Shown here piece by piece: positions 29,967-43,440 of a stretch of 64,000 bases of DNA (positions within the stretch are counted from its first letter, which is position 1; each line of letters opens with the position of its first letter). The notes below the pieces were generated by a model that was given only the letters and a program-made list of their open reading frames with translations, did no database searches and had not been told where the DNA came from. The DNA lies in NCBI GenBank assembly GCA_003161575.1, contig PMOE01000072.1, forward strand, positions 45,573 through 109,572. The letters run 5' to 3'. The stretch comes from Acidimicrobiaceae bacterium (GTDB lineage: Bacteria; Actinomycetota; Acidimicrobiia; Acidimicrobiales; RAAP-2). The position numbers and the translations under genes were made by a program.

Positions 29967-31538
29967 TCAGAGGTTTACGAGGTGCAGGTCGAAGATGCCG
30001 TCGTCGGCCCGGAGCTGAGCGAGCGATTCATCAGGAACCGGCCGGTCGCACGTGAGAACCATGAGCGCCGAACCCGTGTCGCGGCTCGGGCCCACGGCCA
30101 TCGACGAGATGGAGATCCCGGCGTCGCCAAGGACCACACCGACCACACCGATCATCCCGGGTCGATCATCGTTGCGCACCACCAGCATGTGCTTTGATGG
30201 GGGTACCTCGACGGTGTGGTCGTCGACCATCACCACCCTCGGCTCGACCCGTACGCCGGCCCCGGTCAAGGTGCCGGCCACCGAGTGGGAGTCCGACCGC
30301 AACACGATGAGGTTCTTGTAGTCGTGTGAGGTGATCGTGGACGTCTCGCGAATCTCGAGTCCTCGCTGTTCGGCCAGCTGGGGGGCGTTGACGTAGGACA
30401 CCGGTTCCTCGGTCGAACTCGCAAAGAGGCCCTTTAGTGCGGACAGGGTCAGGATTCCGGTCCCGGTCCCCGCCAGTTGTCCTTGGTACTCGATCCCGAG
30501 ATGGTCGGGAAGCCCATCGTGCAGGCAACCGAAGAACCGACCGAGTTGTTCGGCCAGGGGCATGAACGGGCGCACGGTCTCGGAGACGTCGGTCGCGGCC
30601 ACGTTGACTGCGTAAGGGACGAAGTCCCCGGCCAAGGCCAGCAGCACCTGTTCGGCGATCGTCACCCCGGCCTTATCCTGGGCCTCGGCCGTCGATGCCC
30701 CGAGGTGGGGGCTCACCACGACCGACTCGAGTGCAAAGAGCGGCGAATCGGTGGTTGGTTCCTTCGCGAACACGTCGATCCCCGCACCCTGGACGGCGCC
30801 GTCGCGTATGGCCTCGGCCAATGCGGCCTCGTCGACGATGCCGCCGCGCCCGGCGTTGATGAGACGCAAGCCGGGCTTGGCCTTGGCCAGCAGGTCCCGC
30901 CCGATGAGCCCGACTGTCTCGGGAGTCTTCACCGCGTGGATCGTCACAAAGTCCGCTTCGCCCACGAGCTCTTCGAGGGACCGCAACTCAACGTTCATGT
31001 GACGAGCTCGATCAGCCGACACATAGGGGTCGTAGGCGATGAGGCGCATGCCGAAGGCCAGGGCCCGCTGCGCCACCAACGCCCCGATGCGGCCGAGTCC
31101 GACAATACCGAGCGTCTTGCCGTGGAGCTCCACACCCTCCCACTTGGAGCGTTCCCACTTGCCGGCCACCAGGGCCGAGTGAGCCTGGGGGATGTTGCGG
31201 GCTTGGGCCAGCATGAGGGCCATGGCCTGTTCGGCCGCCGACAGGATGTTCGATTGGGGGGCGTTGACCACCATGACGCCGCGGGCGGTCGCCGCCTCGA
31301 TATCGACATTGTCGAGTCCGATGCCGGCCCGGCCAACCACGATGAGGTCGCCGGCTGCGGCCAGCGCCTCGGCGGTCACCTGGGTGGCCGAGCGGATGAT
31401 CAGAGCCTGGGCACCAGGGAGGGTCGCTATCAACTCCTCGGGACTCAGGCCCTCACGCACATCGACCTCATGGCCCGCCTCGGCCAATTGGTCGAGCCCG
31501 CGCTGGGCAATCTTCTCGGTAACCAACACCCGTGCCAT
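29967..31538 (-). CDS. serA: D-3-phosphoglycerate dehydrogenase
   Basis: First step of serine synthesis. The 523-residue long form has the NAD domain (GIVGLGRIGALVAQRALAFGMRLIAYDPY), the catalytic Arg/Glu/His set ending in SPHLGASTAEAQDKAG, an intervening ASB-type domain, and a C-terminal ACT domain (MLVVRNDDRPGMIGVVGVVLGDAGISISSMAVG) for serine feedback, as in mycobacterial SerA. Start at 31538 (MARVLVTEK) with GAGGAG upstream; an earlier in-frame start adds 11 atypical residues. An aminotransferase and serC lie just upstream. Confidence 0.96.
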   Translation of the reverse strand: MARVLVTEKIAQRGLDQLAEAGHEVDVREGLSPEELIATLPGAQALIIRSATQVTAEALAAAGDLIVVGRAGIGLDNVDIEAATARGVMVVNAPQSNILSAAEQAMALMLAQARNIPQAHSALVAGKWERSKWEGVELHGKTLGIVGLGRIGALVAQRALAFGMRLIAYDPYVSADRARHMNVELRSLEELVGEADFVTIHAVKTPETVGLIGRDLLAKAKPGLRLINAGRGGIVDEAALAEAIRDGAVQGAGIDVFAKEPTTDSPLFALESVVVSPHLGASTAEAQDKAGVTIAEQVLLALAGDFVPYAVNVAATDVSETVRPFMPLAEQLGRFFGCLHDGLPDHLGIEYQGQLAGTGTGILTLSALKGLFASSTEEPVSYVNAPQLAEQRGLEIRETSTITSHDYKNLIVLRSDSHSVAGTLTGAGVRVEPRVVMVDDHTVEVPPSKHMLVVRNDDRPGMIGVVGVVLGDAGISISSMAVGPSRDTGSALMVLTCDRPVPDESLAQLRADDGIFDLHLVNL

Positions 31539-31586
31539 CAGGACCCGCTCCTCAATCCCCCACTGCCGCAATCTCTTTTGACGTTG

Positions 31587-33987
<2,401 letters not shown>

Positions 33988-34137
33988 GGCTTGGGTGGGC
34001 CGAGCTCCCACTTGCGTATCATTGGAAAGCACAAGGCGTCTCTTCTCCGCCACGCCGGGTCGAGCGATCCGCCATCGCGTCCCAGGCTGCGTCTTTCGCC
34101 CCCCACCCACCCCCGTCGGGCAACGCGCTGTTATCGC

Positions 34138-35784
34138 TCAGAGAGGTTTGCCCCCGGGACACCACGCGTTGGCGGGGACACCTCGGCAGGGATTGGGCAT
34201 CGAGGGCAGCCCCTTGGGCACAGGGTGCAAGACGACCCCGGTGGCCTGTGGATACTTGGCCCCGGCCGGGCAGCCCGCGAACCCGGTGTCACACAAGACC
34301 TGGGCGAGGAGCGGACCGCCGGTGTTGGCTGCAGTCGTGGTCTTGGCGCAGGTGGGCTGGATCACTTCAAGGTTGGGAGGGGCGCTCCCATTCGGGGCGA
34401 TGTTGCCGGCGAAGCAGTTCTGGGGCTGACCGGCTGAGATCGTGATCTGCCCGAAGTCGCCGTTGCTCGGGTTCCCGAAGTACCCGTTGTGGACAAAGGT
34501 GTTGTGCAGCAACGCGTCGCCCTCGGGATCATAGACACAACCCAGACCGGATTGCTCCACACCACCGCTCCCGCGACACGTTTGTCCGAAAGACGGTTTG
34601 TCAGAGTCGGGATAGGGGACGAAGAGGGTTCCCCAGGCGCCATTGTTGGAGAACGTGTTGTCCATCACCGTGTCATTGCGCCCGCCCGATACGGTCATCC
34701 CTGTGCCGGTTGGACCAGCACTGGCGCCCCCGGCTTTGGGGACGTTGGGGTTGTTATTGTCGTGGACATTGTTGTGAAGGAAGACCCAGCATGAATGGGT
34801 ATGGGTGATCGGGCTGATGCCGCCATTCGGGCAGTCGCCGTTCTGGGGCGCCGGCGGGTCACCGCCGATCTGGGTGTTGGTGTCCAGACCGTCCTGATTG
34901 TTGTCGAATTGCGAATTCTCGATGACGATCGCGCCGCCGGAGTTCGTACCCGAGTACCCGAGCGCGTTGTACTCCATCCAGGCATGATTGATGGTCACCC
35001 CGCAGACCTGTCGGCAGCCGCCGACGTACATGCCCGAATCATTGAAATTGCTGGCGTAGAGCTGATCCCACGAGCCGGGCCCGTGGGCGTTCGAAGAGAA
35101 GATGCCGTACTGGGCGCCTGTACTCTCCCCGTCGAAGTACGTCGTGGTGGCCGTGAGGTAGCTACCCGAGTAACCGTGGAGCCCGATCTTTCCCGAGCCG
35201 TCACCACCGTTCCACCAGACCCCGTTGCCCGAGTCCCCGCTCCCACCTAAGAAGTTGCATGTCGTGAGGTTGTCGACGCTCACGTTGTCGGCCTTCCACA
35301 CCACGATGCCGTTGCGGCCGTAGGGTTTGCCGCTCGGATCGAGCGGGCCCAGGTTCTGCCGGCTCGCTGATGCGTTGCACGATCCAGTCGAACCGGACTT
35401 CGTGCCATCCACGATCACCGAGTTGCGGTCCATACCCCGCAAGTGGAGGTTCGACGTGGTGATAATGACTCCGCCTGATCCCCCCTCTGCTGGGTCGGGC
35501 GGGCGGTGCGTCTCGTCCGCCGTCTCGTGGTAATCACCGGGAGCCACCAGGATCCAGTCGCCCGGCTGGGCCGCGGCCACGGCGGCCCCGATGGTCTTGT
35601 AGTGGCCGGCGTGGCCCTTGAAGGTCCCGACGAGCAGGACGGCGCCCGAAGACCCGCCGGGCCCCGCGGCCGCACCCGCGCTCGGCGACGAGCTACCCAA
35701 ACTGAGCACCGCTGCGGCCACGACACAACCACCCAACGCGACGGAGATCCGCCAAGTCCGCCCCGCTCGCATCCCCCCACCCAT
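34138..35784 (-). CDS. Secreted right-handed parallel beta-helix protein
   Basis: 548-residue exported protein. The start at 35784 has GGAGAGGG upstream; residues 6-40 form a Sec-type signal peptide (RAGRTWRIS then a hydrophobic core, ending near SAGAAAG). The body has many short strands with N-rich turns (VIVDGT, NVSVDNLTT, AIVIENSQFDNNQDGLD, FLHNNVHDNNNPN, VMDNTFSNNG), as in pectate-lyase-like beta-helix proteins. It begins with a TIGAAVAAAQPGDWILVAPGDYHE segment of the PbH1/DUF1565 type. More than ten Cys residues suggest disulfides outside the cell. No lyase active site is recognised, so surface binding or carbohydrate processing are both possible. Confidence 0.75.
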   Translation of the reverse strand: MGGGMRAGRTWRISVALGGCVVAAAVLSLGSSSPSAGAAAGPGGSSGAVLLVGTFKGHAGHYKTIGAAVAAAQPGDWILVAPGDYHETADETHRPPDPAEGGSGGVIITTSNLHLRGMDRNSVIVDGTKSGSTGSCNASASRQNLGPLDPSGKPYGRNGIVVWKADNVSVDNLTTCNFLGGSGDSGNGVWWNGGDGSGKIGLHGYSGSYLTATTTYFDGESTGAQYGIFSSNAHGPGSWDQLYASNFNDSGMYVGGCRQVCGVTINHAWMEYNALGYSGTNSGGAIVIENSQFDNNQDGLDTNTQIGGDPPAPQNGDCPNGGISPITHTHSCWVFLHNNVHDNNNPNVPKAGGASAGPTGTGMTVSGGRNDTVMDNTFSNNGAWGTLFVPYPDSDKPSFGQTCRGSGGVEQSGLGCVYDPEGDALLHNTFVHNGYFGNPSNGDFGQITISAGQPQNCFAGNIAPNGSAPPNLEVIQPTCAKTTTAANTGGPLLAQVLCDTGFAGCPAGAKYPQATGVVLHPVPKGLPSMPNPCRGVPANAWCPGGKPL

Positions 35785-36062
35785 GCCATCCCTCTCCGTT
35801 CTGCGCCGAGGGCAGCACACGGTGGCCACGGGTGGCCACGCTCGCCTGCCGCTCTCCCGCCCGGTGACGTTACCAAGGACATGGCCTCGGGCCACGAAAG
35901 CAAAGCGCAGCCTTTTGCGGGACGGCCCCGACCGGCGACGCCGTGTCGCTGTGGGCCACCGACGCCCACACCTTCCCCGCGGCCGCGACGTGCTCGGGAC
36001 CGGTGACCGAGGGACGGTGGTGGCCGGGATCCTGCGGCGTCGCGCGCTCAACCGATGCCGAT

Positions 36063-37088
<1,026 letters not shown>

Positions 37089-37118
37089 GGCTTTGTCTCT
37101 TCTCCCTGGTACCGGTCG

Positions 37119-37682
37119 TCAGCCGGCTGCGCCGGTGACGGATTGAGGACGATCGGATTGGCGCTCCAGCTTAGGCAGGGCGACGCGCCCGGTCCGTTGG
37201 AGCTCGATCACCTCATAGTTTTCGAGCAGCCCTTCGAAGTCATCGATCTTTTCGGGCCGGCCAGCCAGCATGACCGTCAACCGGTCGCCGCCCACGTTCA
37301 CGACCTCACCGCCGAAGACTCCCACCAACTGGATCACCTGGGACCGTTCGGTCGGCCCGACGGCGACCGTGGCCAGCAGGAGTTCCCGTTCGACGGCCTC
37401 TGCCGGCGCGAGCTGGGAGATCGAGACGACGTTGACCAGCTTGTCGAGTTGGTGAACCACCTGTTCGAGTGGGGCGGACTCCACGTCGACGACGATCGTG
37501 ATGCGGCTGAGATGCTCGTGTTCGTCGGTCGGGGCGACAGCCAACGAGTAGATGTTGAAGCCGCGACGGCTGAAGAGACCGGCCACTCGGGCGAGCACAC
37601 CGGCCTTGTTCTCCACCAGCACCGACAAGATGTGGTGGCGCGGAGCCTTGCTCCCGGCCAGACTCGCCAGCTTTGCGCTCAT
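37119..37682 (-). CDS. ilvN: Acetolactate synthase small (regulatory) subunit
   Basis: Valine-sensing subunit of acetohydroxyacid synthase, 187 residues. The N-terminal ACT domain reads [38 protein letters not shown], and the second, ALS_ss_C domain is at [28 protein letters not shown]. The ATG at 37682 overlaps the ilvB stop (ATGA), which supports it over a much longer in-frame extension inside ilvB. Confidence 0.96.
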   Translation of the reverse strand: MSAKLASLAGSKAPRHHILSVLVENKAGVLARVAGLFSRRGFNIYSLAVAPTDEHEHLSRITIVVDVESAPLEQVVHQLDKLVNVVSISQLAPAEAVERELLLATVAVGPTERSQVIQLVGVFGGEVVNVGGDRLTVMLAGRPEKIDDFEGLLENYEVIELQRTGRVALPKLERQSDRPQSVTGAAG

Positions 37683-39463
37683 TGGGCCCTCCGCTCCTGA
37701 TCGGGGTGAACCACGATGGCATCGTTGGAGGCACCAGCGGGCACCATTGGGTACACCTTCTCGAAGGCGTCGGTCCGGAAGTCGATGACCACCGGACGGT
37801 CGTCGATGGCGTTGGCCTTCTCGATGGCCGGGGTCACCTCCTCGGGCGATTCGGCTCGGATGCCCACACACCCCATGGCTTCGGCCCATTTGACGTAGTC
37901 GGGCAGATCGGGCGAGAGGTAGACCTCGGAGTACCGCTCTTCGTAGAACATCTCCTGCCACTGGCGGACCATGCCGAGATAGGCGTTGTTCAAGATGGCC
38001 ACCTTGATCGGGATCTGCTCAGCGGTGGCGGTGACCAGTTCCTGGGCCGTCATCTGGAAGCAGCCGTCCCCGTCGATGGCCCAGACGGTCCGGTCCGGTC
38101 GGCCCACCTTGGCCCCAATGGCGGCCGGAACGGCGAAGCCCATCGTGCCCGCGCCCCCAGAGTTGACCCAGGTGTAGGGATAGTCGAAGCGCCAGTACTG
38201 CGAGGCCCACATCTGGTGCTGGCCAACCCCGGCCACCACCACCGAGTCAGCCGGTGAGGCGTCCCGCAACGTCTCGACCACCATTTCGGGCTTGATCGGC
38301 CCGCCTTCGGTGTCCTCGTAATAGAGCGGGAACCGCTCCTGCCACCCGTGGAGCTGGTCCCACCACGCGTTGAGATCCGGTCGGGCCGCGGCGCGGCTAT
38401 TGGGGGCCGCGGTCGCACCGGCGGTTCCGGCCGGCCGGCCGCTCGAAAGACCGAGGGCATCGAGCGCGGTGAGCAGCTCTTCGATGACCAGGCGGCAGTC
38501 CCCGGCGATGCCCACGTCGGGCCGTCGCACCTTGCCCAGCTCGGCGGGGTCGATGTCCACATGGATCACCTTGGCGCCCGGAGCGAAGGCGTCGATCTTG
38601 CCGGTCACCCGGTCGTCGAATCGTGAACCCAGCGCAATCAAAAGATCCGAGCGCTGCATCGCGGTAACCGCCGTGTAGTTGCCGTGCATCCCGGGCATAC
38701 CCAGGCACAGCGCATGGGAGTCGGGGAAGGCACCGCGCGCCATGAGCGTGGTGACCACCGGGATCCCGGTGCGCTCGGCCAGCTCCCGCAGCGCATCGGC
38801 GGCCCTGGCCTTCAAGATGCCACCGCCGGCGTAGATGACCGGGCGCTCGGCGGCCAACAGCAACTCCGCCGCGGTCCGAACCTGCTCGGGGTCGCCCACC
38901 GAGACCGGGTGGTAGCCGGGAAGATCGAGGTCCTCGACCGAGGTGGGCCAATACCACTCCATGGTGGCGTTCGAGATGTCCTTGGGCATGTCGATGAGCA
39001 CGGGGCCGGGGCGCCCGGTCGTGGCCACATGGAAGGCGGCGGCCACCACCCGGGGAATGTCGTCGACATCTTTGATGAGCCAGTTGTGCTTGGTGATGCC
39101 CATGGTCACGCCGGTGATGTCGCACTCCTGGAAGGCGTCGGTGCCGATCGATTGGGTGGCCACTTGTCCGGACACCACCACGAGCGGCGTCGAGTCCATG
39201 TAGGCGTTGGACAGGGGGGTCACGATGTTGGTGGCCCCCGGACCGCTGGTCACGATGGCCACGCCTGGTCGCCCCGTCACCATGGCGTACCCCTCGGCCA
39301 TGTGGCCCGCCCCCTGCTCGTGGCGGACCAAGATGTGGCGGATGGAGGAGTCGATGATGGGGTCGTAGACCGGCAGGATGGCGCCGCCGGGGAGGCCGAA
39401 CATGACCTCGACGCCCTGCATCTCGAGGCTCTTGATGAGGGCCTGGGCTCCGGTGAGTCGCAT
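37679..39463 (-). CDS. ilvB: Acetolactate synthase large (catalytic) subunit
   Basis: TPP/FAD enzyme making acetolactate and acetohydroxybutyrate. The 594 residues have the catalytic Glu in [15 protein letters not shown], the FAD/central domain [14 protein letters not shown] and the TPP-Mg motif [43 protein letters not shown] precedes the ATG by about 7 bp. Preceded by a leader peptide and terminator (39533-39643) and followed by coupled ilvN. Confidence 0.97.
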   Translation of the reverse strand: MRLTGAQALIKSLEMQGVEVMFGLPGGAILPVYDPIIDSSIRHILVRHEQGAGHMAEGYAMVTGRPGVAIVTSGPGATNIVTPLSNAYMDSTPLVVVSGQVATQSIGTDAFQECDITGVTMGITKHNWLIKDVDDIPRVVAAAFHVATTGRPGPVLIDMPKDISNATMEWYWPTSVEDLDLPGYHPVSVGDPEQVRTAAELLLAAERPVIYAGGGILKARAADALRELAERTGIPVVTTLMARGAFPDSHALCLGMPGMHGNYTAVTAMQRSDLLIALGSRFDDRVTGKIDAFAPGAKVIHVDIDPAELGKVRRPDVGIAGDCRLVIEELLTALDALGLSSGRPAGTAGATAAPNSRAAARPDLNAWWDQLHGWQERFPLYYEDTEGGPIKPEMVVETLRDASPADSVVVAGVGQHQMWASQYWRFDYPYTWVNSGGAGTMGFAVPAAIGAKVGRPDRTVWAIDGDGCFQMTAQELVTATAEQIPIKVAILNNAYLGMVRQWQEMFYEERYSEVYLSPDLPDYVKWAEAMGCVGIRAESPEEVTPAIEKANAIDDRPVVIDFRTDAFEKVYPMVPAGASNDAIVVHPDQERRAQ

Positions 39464-39532
39464 GGTCGTTTCCTTCGTGATCGATGTTGCCGATGGGTGT
39501 GAGGGTGCTTCAGGGTTCGGTCGCAGGCCCTG

Positions 39533-39562
39533 GAATTGAAACGACCTCCCATCTGGGAGGCC
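39533..39562 (-). terminator. Attenuator terminator before ilvB
   Basis: On the minus strand GGCCTCCCA-GA-TGGGAGGTC forms a 9-bp stem with a 2-nt loop in the DNA (the RNA loop would open to 4 nt), allowing one G-U pair, followed by a short interrupted T-run (GTTTCAATT). The weak U-tract makes it less certain than the leuA and leuB terminators, but position and partner hairpin agree. Confidence 0.65.
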
Positions 39563-39567
39563 GGAAA

Positions 39568-39593
39568 GCGCGCGACGAGATGCGGTCGCGCGC
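39568..39593 (-). promoter_or_regulatory. Leader hairpin touching the ilvB leader stop codon
   Basis: GCGCGCGAC-CGCATCTC-GTCGCGCGC is a perfect 9-bp stem whose first base is the last base of the leader TAG. Same arrangement as in the leuB leader. Confidence 0.65.
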
Positions 39594-39643
39594 TAGCGAA
39601 CGAGTACCAGGGTGATTGGGCGGGTAAAGGCTGCTGTGCTCAT
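39593..39643 (-). CDS. ilvBNC leader peptide
   Basis: Sixteen-codon ORF, MSTAAFTRPITLVLVR, with Ile, Leu, Val, Leu, Val codons among its last seven, directly before a hairpin and terminator. It fits ribosome-mediated attenuation by all three branched-chain amino acids, known for ilvBNC in other Actinomycetota such as Corynebacterium. GGAG lies 3 bp before the ATG on the DNA but may be only partly transcribed. Confidence 0.82.
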   Translation of the reverse strand: MSTAAFTRPITLVLVR

Positions 39644-39652
39644 GACTCCGAC

Positions 39653-39681
39653 ATTCTGGCACGTCCCGGCCGCGTCGACAA
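39653..39681 (-). promoter_or_regulatory. Predicted promoter of ilvBNC leader
   Basis: TTGTCG (39676-39681), 17-bp spacer, CAGAAT (39653-39658) preceded by TG at -15/-14, then 9 bp to the leader ATG. Nothing else is recognised in 39682-39927 upstream. Confidence 0.6.
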
Positions 39682-39927
39682 GCCCTCCCACCTGCCACCT
39701 GCCACGGCGCGCTCGCGTGCGGTTGTTTGAGCTCCGAGACGCTGAGTCACCACCGCCAGCGCCTGGGAGCTCGTCTCGACCATGAACGACCTCACCCTGA
39801 CCCCGTTGGCGACGTCGAGCGGTGGGGCTCACCTCGCAAACGAACACGGACACCTGATCTACCGACCCGAGCTGGCCGATGTTCGGGTGCCCCTGGTCGC
39901 CGTCCCTCGGGGACAGTGCTCAGGCAC

Positions 39928-41025
39928 TCACCGATCGTAGAAACGCTGATTGGCTTCCACGCTGGCCCGGATGTCGGCCGGGAGCTCGGGGCGGCCGAGC
40001 AGGTACTGGCACAGGGCGCGTCCGCGGGCCGTCTCGCCCACGTAGTAGGCACAAATCGACCGCTCGTACGCCAGCCGCCAGGCGAACACGTCGGTGTGGA
40101 CAAACAGCCGGTCGGCGTCGGGCCGGTCCCCGGCCCCGTCCGGCTCGGCTGCCGTATGGCGGCGGGCCAGCTCGCAGACCTCCCAGCACAGTCGCCAGCG
40201 CTCGTTCTCGCGGTAATGCGTGGCCAGTGTCCAGAGCGGTTCGGGGCGCCAGGTCCGCTCGCCCCAGGCATCGAAGAGCACCCCGCAGCCCTGCTCGGTG
40301 GCCCCAGCGGCCACCAGACACACGCCCAGCCGCCAGCGCGAGTACCACAACTCCTCATCCCAACCACCGAGCGCAAGCCGGCGGCGGTACCACTCGGCCG
40401 CGTGCGGCCGGTCGCCGGCATCATCGTGGGTGCGGGCGAGATAGAAGCATGTCCGAGAGTCGGTCGGGTCCTCCTCGAAGTCGGCCTCCAATAGTGCTCG
40501 CTCCCGATCGAACTTGTCGCCCCGGTTCCCACCGTCGGCGTGGTGGAGCACGTAGAACCGATCGGTGCGGGCCATAGACGGCGTGGCCTCGCCCAAGCTC
40601 AGGTACTCGTGGGCCCCGCCGTGCCAGCGCCAGTTGGCCGCACTGCGGATGAGAAAGGGCCTCCACAAGCGCAGGTCTTCGTGGTGGAGCTCGGCTTCGA
40701 TGCCGTCGAGGTCGTCCCCAAGCAGGTCACGGCACACTTCGCCCTCGAAGGTGTCGTCGGCGTCGAGCAGGAGGAGCCAATCGGCGTGAAGACGTCCCGC
40801 CTCGAGAGCGACCATGCGTGACGGACCGAAGCCGCGCCACTCGTCCTCGAGGACCTCGCCTTCTACGCCCTCGAACGCATGACGGGCGACGGCCACGGTG
40901 TCGTCGGTGCTGCCGGTGTCGACGATGATCCAGTAGTCGATTTGTTCTCGCACCGACGCAGCCAAGCGCGGCAGCGTCAGCGCCTCGTTCTTTACGATCA
41001 TGCTCAGACCGACGGTCACGCCCAT
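39928..41025 (-). CDS. Family 2 glycosyltransferase with C-terminal TPR-like region
   Basis: 365-residue protein. The N-terminal 120 residues are a GT2 domain of the SunS/WaaE-like type: LSMIVKNEALTLPRLAASV, DTGSTDDTVAVA and the DxD in LLLLDADDTFEG. The rest is Trp/Arg-rich helical repeat (FYLARTHDDAGDRPHAAEWYRRRL...). Such two-part proteins glycosylate peptides or glycans, but the target is unknown here. Start at 41025 (MGVTVGLSM) is preferred because the GT2 domain begins at once. A TPR lipoprotein lies 16 bp upstream. Confidence 0.8.
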   Translation of the reverse strand: MGVTVGLSMIVKNEALTLPRLAASVREQIDYWIIVDTGSTDDTVAVARHAFEGVEGEVLEDEWRGFGPSRMVALEAGRLHADWLLLLDADDTFEGEVCRDLLGDDLDGIEAELHHEDLRLWRPFLIRSAANWRWHGGAHEYLSLGEATPSMARTDRFYVLHHADGGNRGDKFDRERALLEADFEEDPTDSRTCFYLARTHDDAGDRPHAAEWYRRRLALGGWDEELWYSRWRLGVCLVAAGATEQGCGVLFDAWGERTWRPEPLWTLATHYRENERWRLCWEVCELARRHTAAEPDGAGDRPDADRLFVHTDVFAWRLAYERSICAYYVGETARGRALCQYLLGRPELPADIRASVEANQRFYDR

Positions 41026-41041
41026 CTTTGATTCCCTAACG

Positions 41042-41620
41042 TCAGGACCGGTTGGCCGGTGCGGCCTGCGCCCCATGAGCGAGCCTCGGGTCGAGCTTCA
41101 GCGCGTGGGTGATCTCGGACCGACCTTGAGCCTCCCGCCCGATCGATTCGAGTGCGAGCCCCAGATTGAAGTGCGCCGCCGCGTCAGCCGGCGACAGCTT
41201 GATGACCTGCTCGTAAGTGAGCACCGCTGCAGCGGGGTCCGTCGCCGCCTCGATTGTGGCGAGGTTGAAGAGCGCGGGCACGTACCGCCGGTTGGCCAAC
41301 ACTGCCTGGCGGTAGTCGTTCGCGGCCCCCGACGCGTCGCCGCGGTGCTGGGCGATCAACCCGAGGTTGTACCAGGCGTAGACGTTGGAGCGGTCGATCC
41401 TGAGCACACCGAGGTAGTCCGCATCGGCTTGGGCCAGGTGGCCGAGCCGCTCAGCGGTGAGACCCTCGAACAGGAGCGAGTTCGCACGCGTCGATGCACC
41501 GCTCGTCGTCGGGGCCGCCGCCCCGCAGGCGGCCAAGCTTAGGGCCGCGACCAGGGAGGATGCGACTCCCAGGATCGGCCAAACCGGTCGTCGTCGCGGC
41601 CGTTGAGAGACCTGATTCAT
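41042..41620 (-). CDS. TPR-repeat lipoprotein
   Basis: 192 residues. MNQVSQRPRRRPVWPILGVASSLVAALSLAACG is a signal peptide with a lipobox (L-A-A-C), so the mature protein should be anchored outside the membrane. The remainder holds about three tetratricopeptide repeats (AWYNLGLIAQHRGDASGAANDYRQAV, ALFNLATIEAATDPAAAVLTYEQVI, AHFNLGLALESIGREAQGRSEI). TPRs mediate protein contacts. The start at 41620 is set by the signal peptide; an in-frame GTG at 41704 adds unrelated sequence. Confidence 0.78.
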   Translation of the reverse strand: MNQVSQRPRRRPVWPILGVASSLVAALSLAACGAAAPTTSGASTRANSLLFEGLTAERLGHLAQADADYLGVLRIDRSNVYAWYNLGLIAQHRGDASGAANDYRQAVLANRRYVPALFNLATIEAATDPAAAVLTYEQVIKLSPADAAAHFNLGLALESIGREAQGRSEITHALKLDPRLAHGAQAAPANRS

Positions 41621-41718
41621 CCGCGTCGTCACTTCGTTTTCGCTGCGCGACGCTACGAGGAGGCGCTGGAGAGCGGTGAGGTCGGCGGCGGTCTCGTGCA
41701 CCACGCCCGTCGGATCGC

Positions 41719-43434
41719 CTAGGGCTCGGTGACGGCACCGCGTTCGGCGCCCGTGACCAGGCGGGCGAATTTGGCCAGCACGCCGGTCGTGTAACGGGGT
41801 TCGAACGCTTTGAGGTCGGTGGTCCGCCGGGCCAACTCGTCCTCGTCGACCAGCAGATCGATGCGGTGCGCCTTGACGTCGATGGCGATCCGGTCGCCGT
41901 CGGCCACCAGGGCGATCGGGCCCCCGGCGACCGCTTCAGGAGCGACATGGCCGATACAGAATCCATGGGTCCCGCCCGAGAAGCGCCCGTCGGTGACCAA
42001 CGCGCAGTCCCCTCCCCGGCCAACCCCTTTCATGGCGCCGGTGACCGCCAGCATCTCCCGCATACCGGGACCGCCCTTGGGGCCCTCGTAGCGGATGACT
42101 AGGACGGTCCCGGGCTCGATGGACCCGGCCATGATCGCCTCCATGGCTGCGGGCTCACCATCAAAGACCCGGGCTGTGCCGGTGAAGGTGAGCTCGTCGA
42201 TGCCCGCCACCTTCACGACCGAGCCCTTCGGAGCCAGCGAGCCGGTGAGGATGGCGATACCACCGTCGGCGTGGATGGGGTCGGTGATCGAGTGGATCAC
42301 TGTGCCGTCGGGGGCGGGGGGGTCGAGGTCGGCGAGGTTCTCGGCCACCGTGCGCCCGGTCACGGTCATGGCGTCTCCATGCAAGAGGCCGGCTTCCAAG
42401 AGCTCGCGCATGACCACGGGAATACCGCCGATGCGGTCGATGTCGTACATGTGGAACCGCCCGTGGGGCTTGGTGTCCGCCAGGTGCGGGACCCGGGCCG
42501 CCACCTTGTTGAAGTCGTCCAACTCGAGCTCGACCCGGGCCTCGTTGGCGATGGCCAGCAGGTGGAGCACGGCGTTGGTCGAGCCCCCGAGGGCCATGAC
42601 CACCGCGATGGCGTTCTCGAAGGCGTCCTTCGTCATGATCTGACGGGGGCGCAGTCCCGAAGCGAGCATGCCGACGACTGCTCGCCCGGACTGGTACGCC
42701 AGGTCGTCGAGGCGCCGGTCCACGGCCGGCACCGATGCACTCCCGGGGAGCGACATGCCGAGCGCCTCTGCCACCGAGGCCATGGTGTTGGCGGTGAACA
42801 TGCCGGCGCACGAGCCCACCGTCGGACAGGCGTTGCGTTCGATGAGCCCCAGTTCCTCGTCGCTCAGTGCGGCGACGGCGTTGGCGCCGACCGCCTCGAA
42901 AACGCTCACGATGTCGAGGGACTGGTCGCGCAGGCGGCCCGGCAGGATCGAGCCGCCGTAGAGAAAGACGCTCGGCAGATTGACCCGGGCCGCGGCCATG
43001 AGCATGCCCGGCAGGGACTTGTCGCAGCCGGCGAAGGTGAGCAGGCCGTCGAAACGCTCGGCGTGCATCATCGTCTCCACCGAATCAGCGATGATCTCGC
43101 GGCTGACCAGCGACGCCCGCATGCCTTCGTGGCCCATCGAGATACCGTCGGAGACGGCGATGGTCATGAATTCGAGCGGGAATCCGCCGGCCGCCCGGAC
43201 CCCGTCCTTCGAGCGCTTCGCCAGGCGGTCGAGCGACATGTTGCACGGGGTCACCTCGTTCCAGCTCGAGGCCACGCCGATCTGCGGCTTGTCCCAGTCG
43301 TCGTCGGTCATTCCGACGGCCCGCAACATGGCCCGGGCCGGCGCCCGGGCCGGGCCCTCGGTCACCTCGTAGCTCCGGGGCTTCATCCCGGGTCGCTCGG
43401 GGCTTAGTTCGTTGCCGGTGCGGGGGTCGGTCAT
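41719..43434 (-). CDS. ilvD: Dihydroxy-acid dehydratase
   Basis: Third step of Val/Ile synthesis; a cluster-dependent enzyme of 571 residues. Cluster Cys residues are in [11 protein letters not shown] and [45 protein letters not shown] and [20 protein letters not shown] are family motifs. No ribosome binding site precedes the ATG; TATGCT lies 6 bp upstream, so the transcript is probably leaderless. No leader peptide or terminator was found here, unlike the other ilv/leu units. Confidence 0.96.
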   Translation of the reverse strand: MTDPRTGNELSPERPGMKPRSYEVTEGPARAPARAMLRAVGMTDDDWDKPQIGVASSWNEVTPCNMSLDRLAKRSKDGVRAAGGFPLEFMTIAVSDGISMGHEGMRASLVSREIIADSVETMMHAERFDGLLTFAGCDKSLPGMLMAAARVNLPSVFLYGGSILPGRLRDQSLDIVSVFEAVGANAVAALSDEELGLIERNACPTVGSCAGMFTANTMASVAEALGMSLPGSASVPAVDRRLDDLAYQSGRAVVGMLASGLRPRQIMTKDAFENAIAVVMALGGSTNAVLHLLAIANEARVELELDDFNKVAARVPHLADTKPHGRFHMYDIDRIGGIPVVMRELLEAGLLHGDAMTVTGRTVAENLADLDPPAPDGTVIHSITDPIHADGGIAILTGSLAPKGSVVKVAGIDELTFTGTARVFDGEPAAMEAIMAGSIEPGTVLVIRYEGPKGGPGMREMLAVTGAMKGVGRGGDCALVTDGRFSGGTHGFCIGHVAPEAVAGGPIALVADGDRIAIDVKAHRIDLLVDEDELARRTTDLKAFEPRYTTGVLAKFARLVTGAERGAVTEP

Positions 43435-43440
43435 GAAGAG

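Noticed and set aside
39464-39680. T-box riboswitch before ilvB
   Set aside because: No T-box consensus or specifier-loop layout; the leader ORF plus hairpin and terminator explain the region.
39782-39940. 52-codon + strand ORF before the ilv leader region
   Set aside because: It overlaps the end of the glycosyltransferase gene, has no ribosome binding site or leaderless -10, and the peptide is not recognisable.
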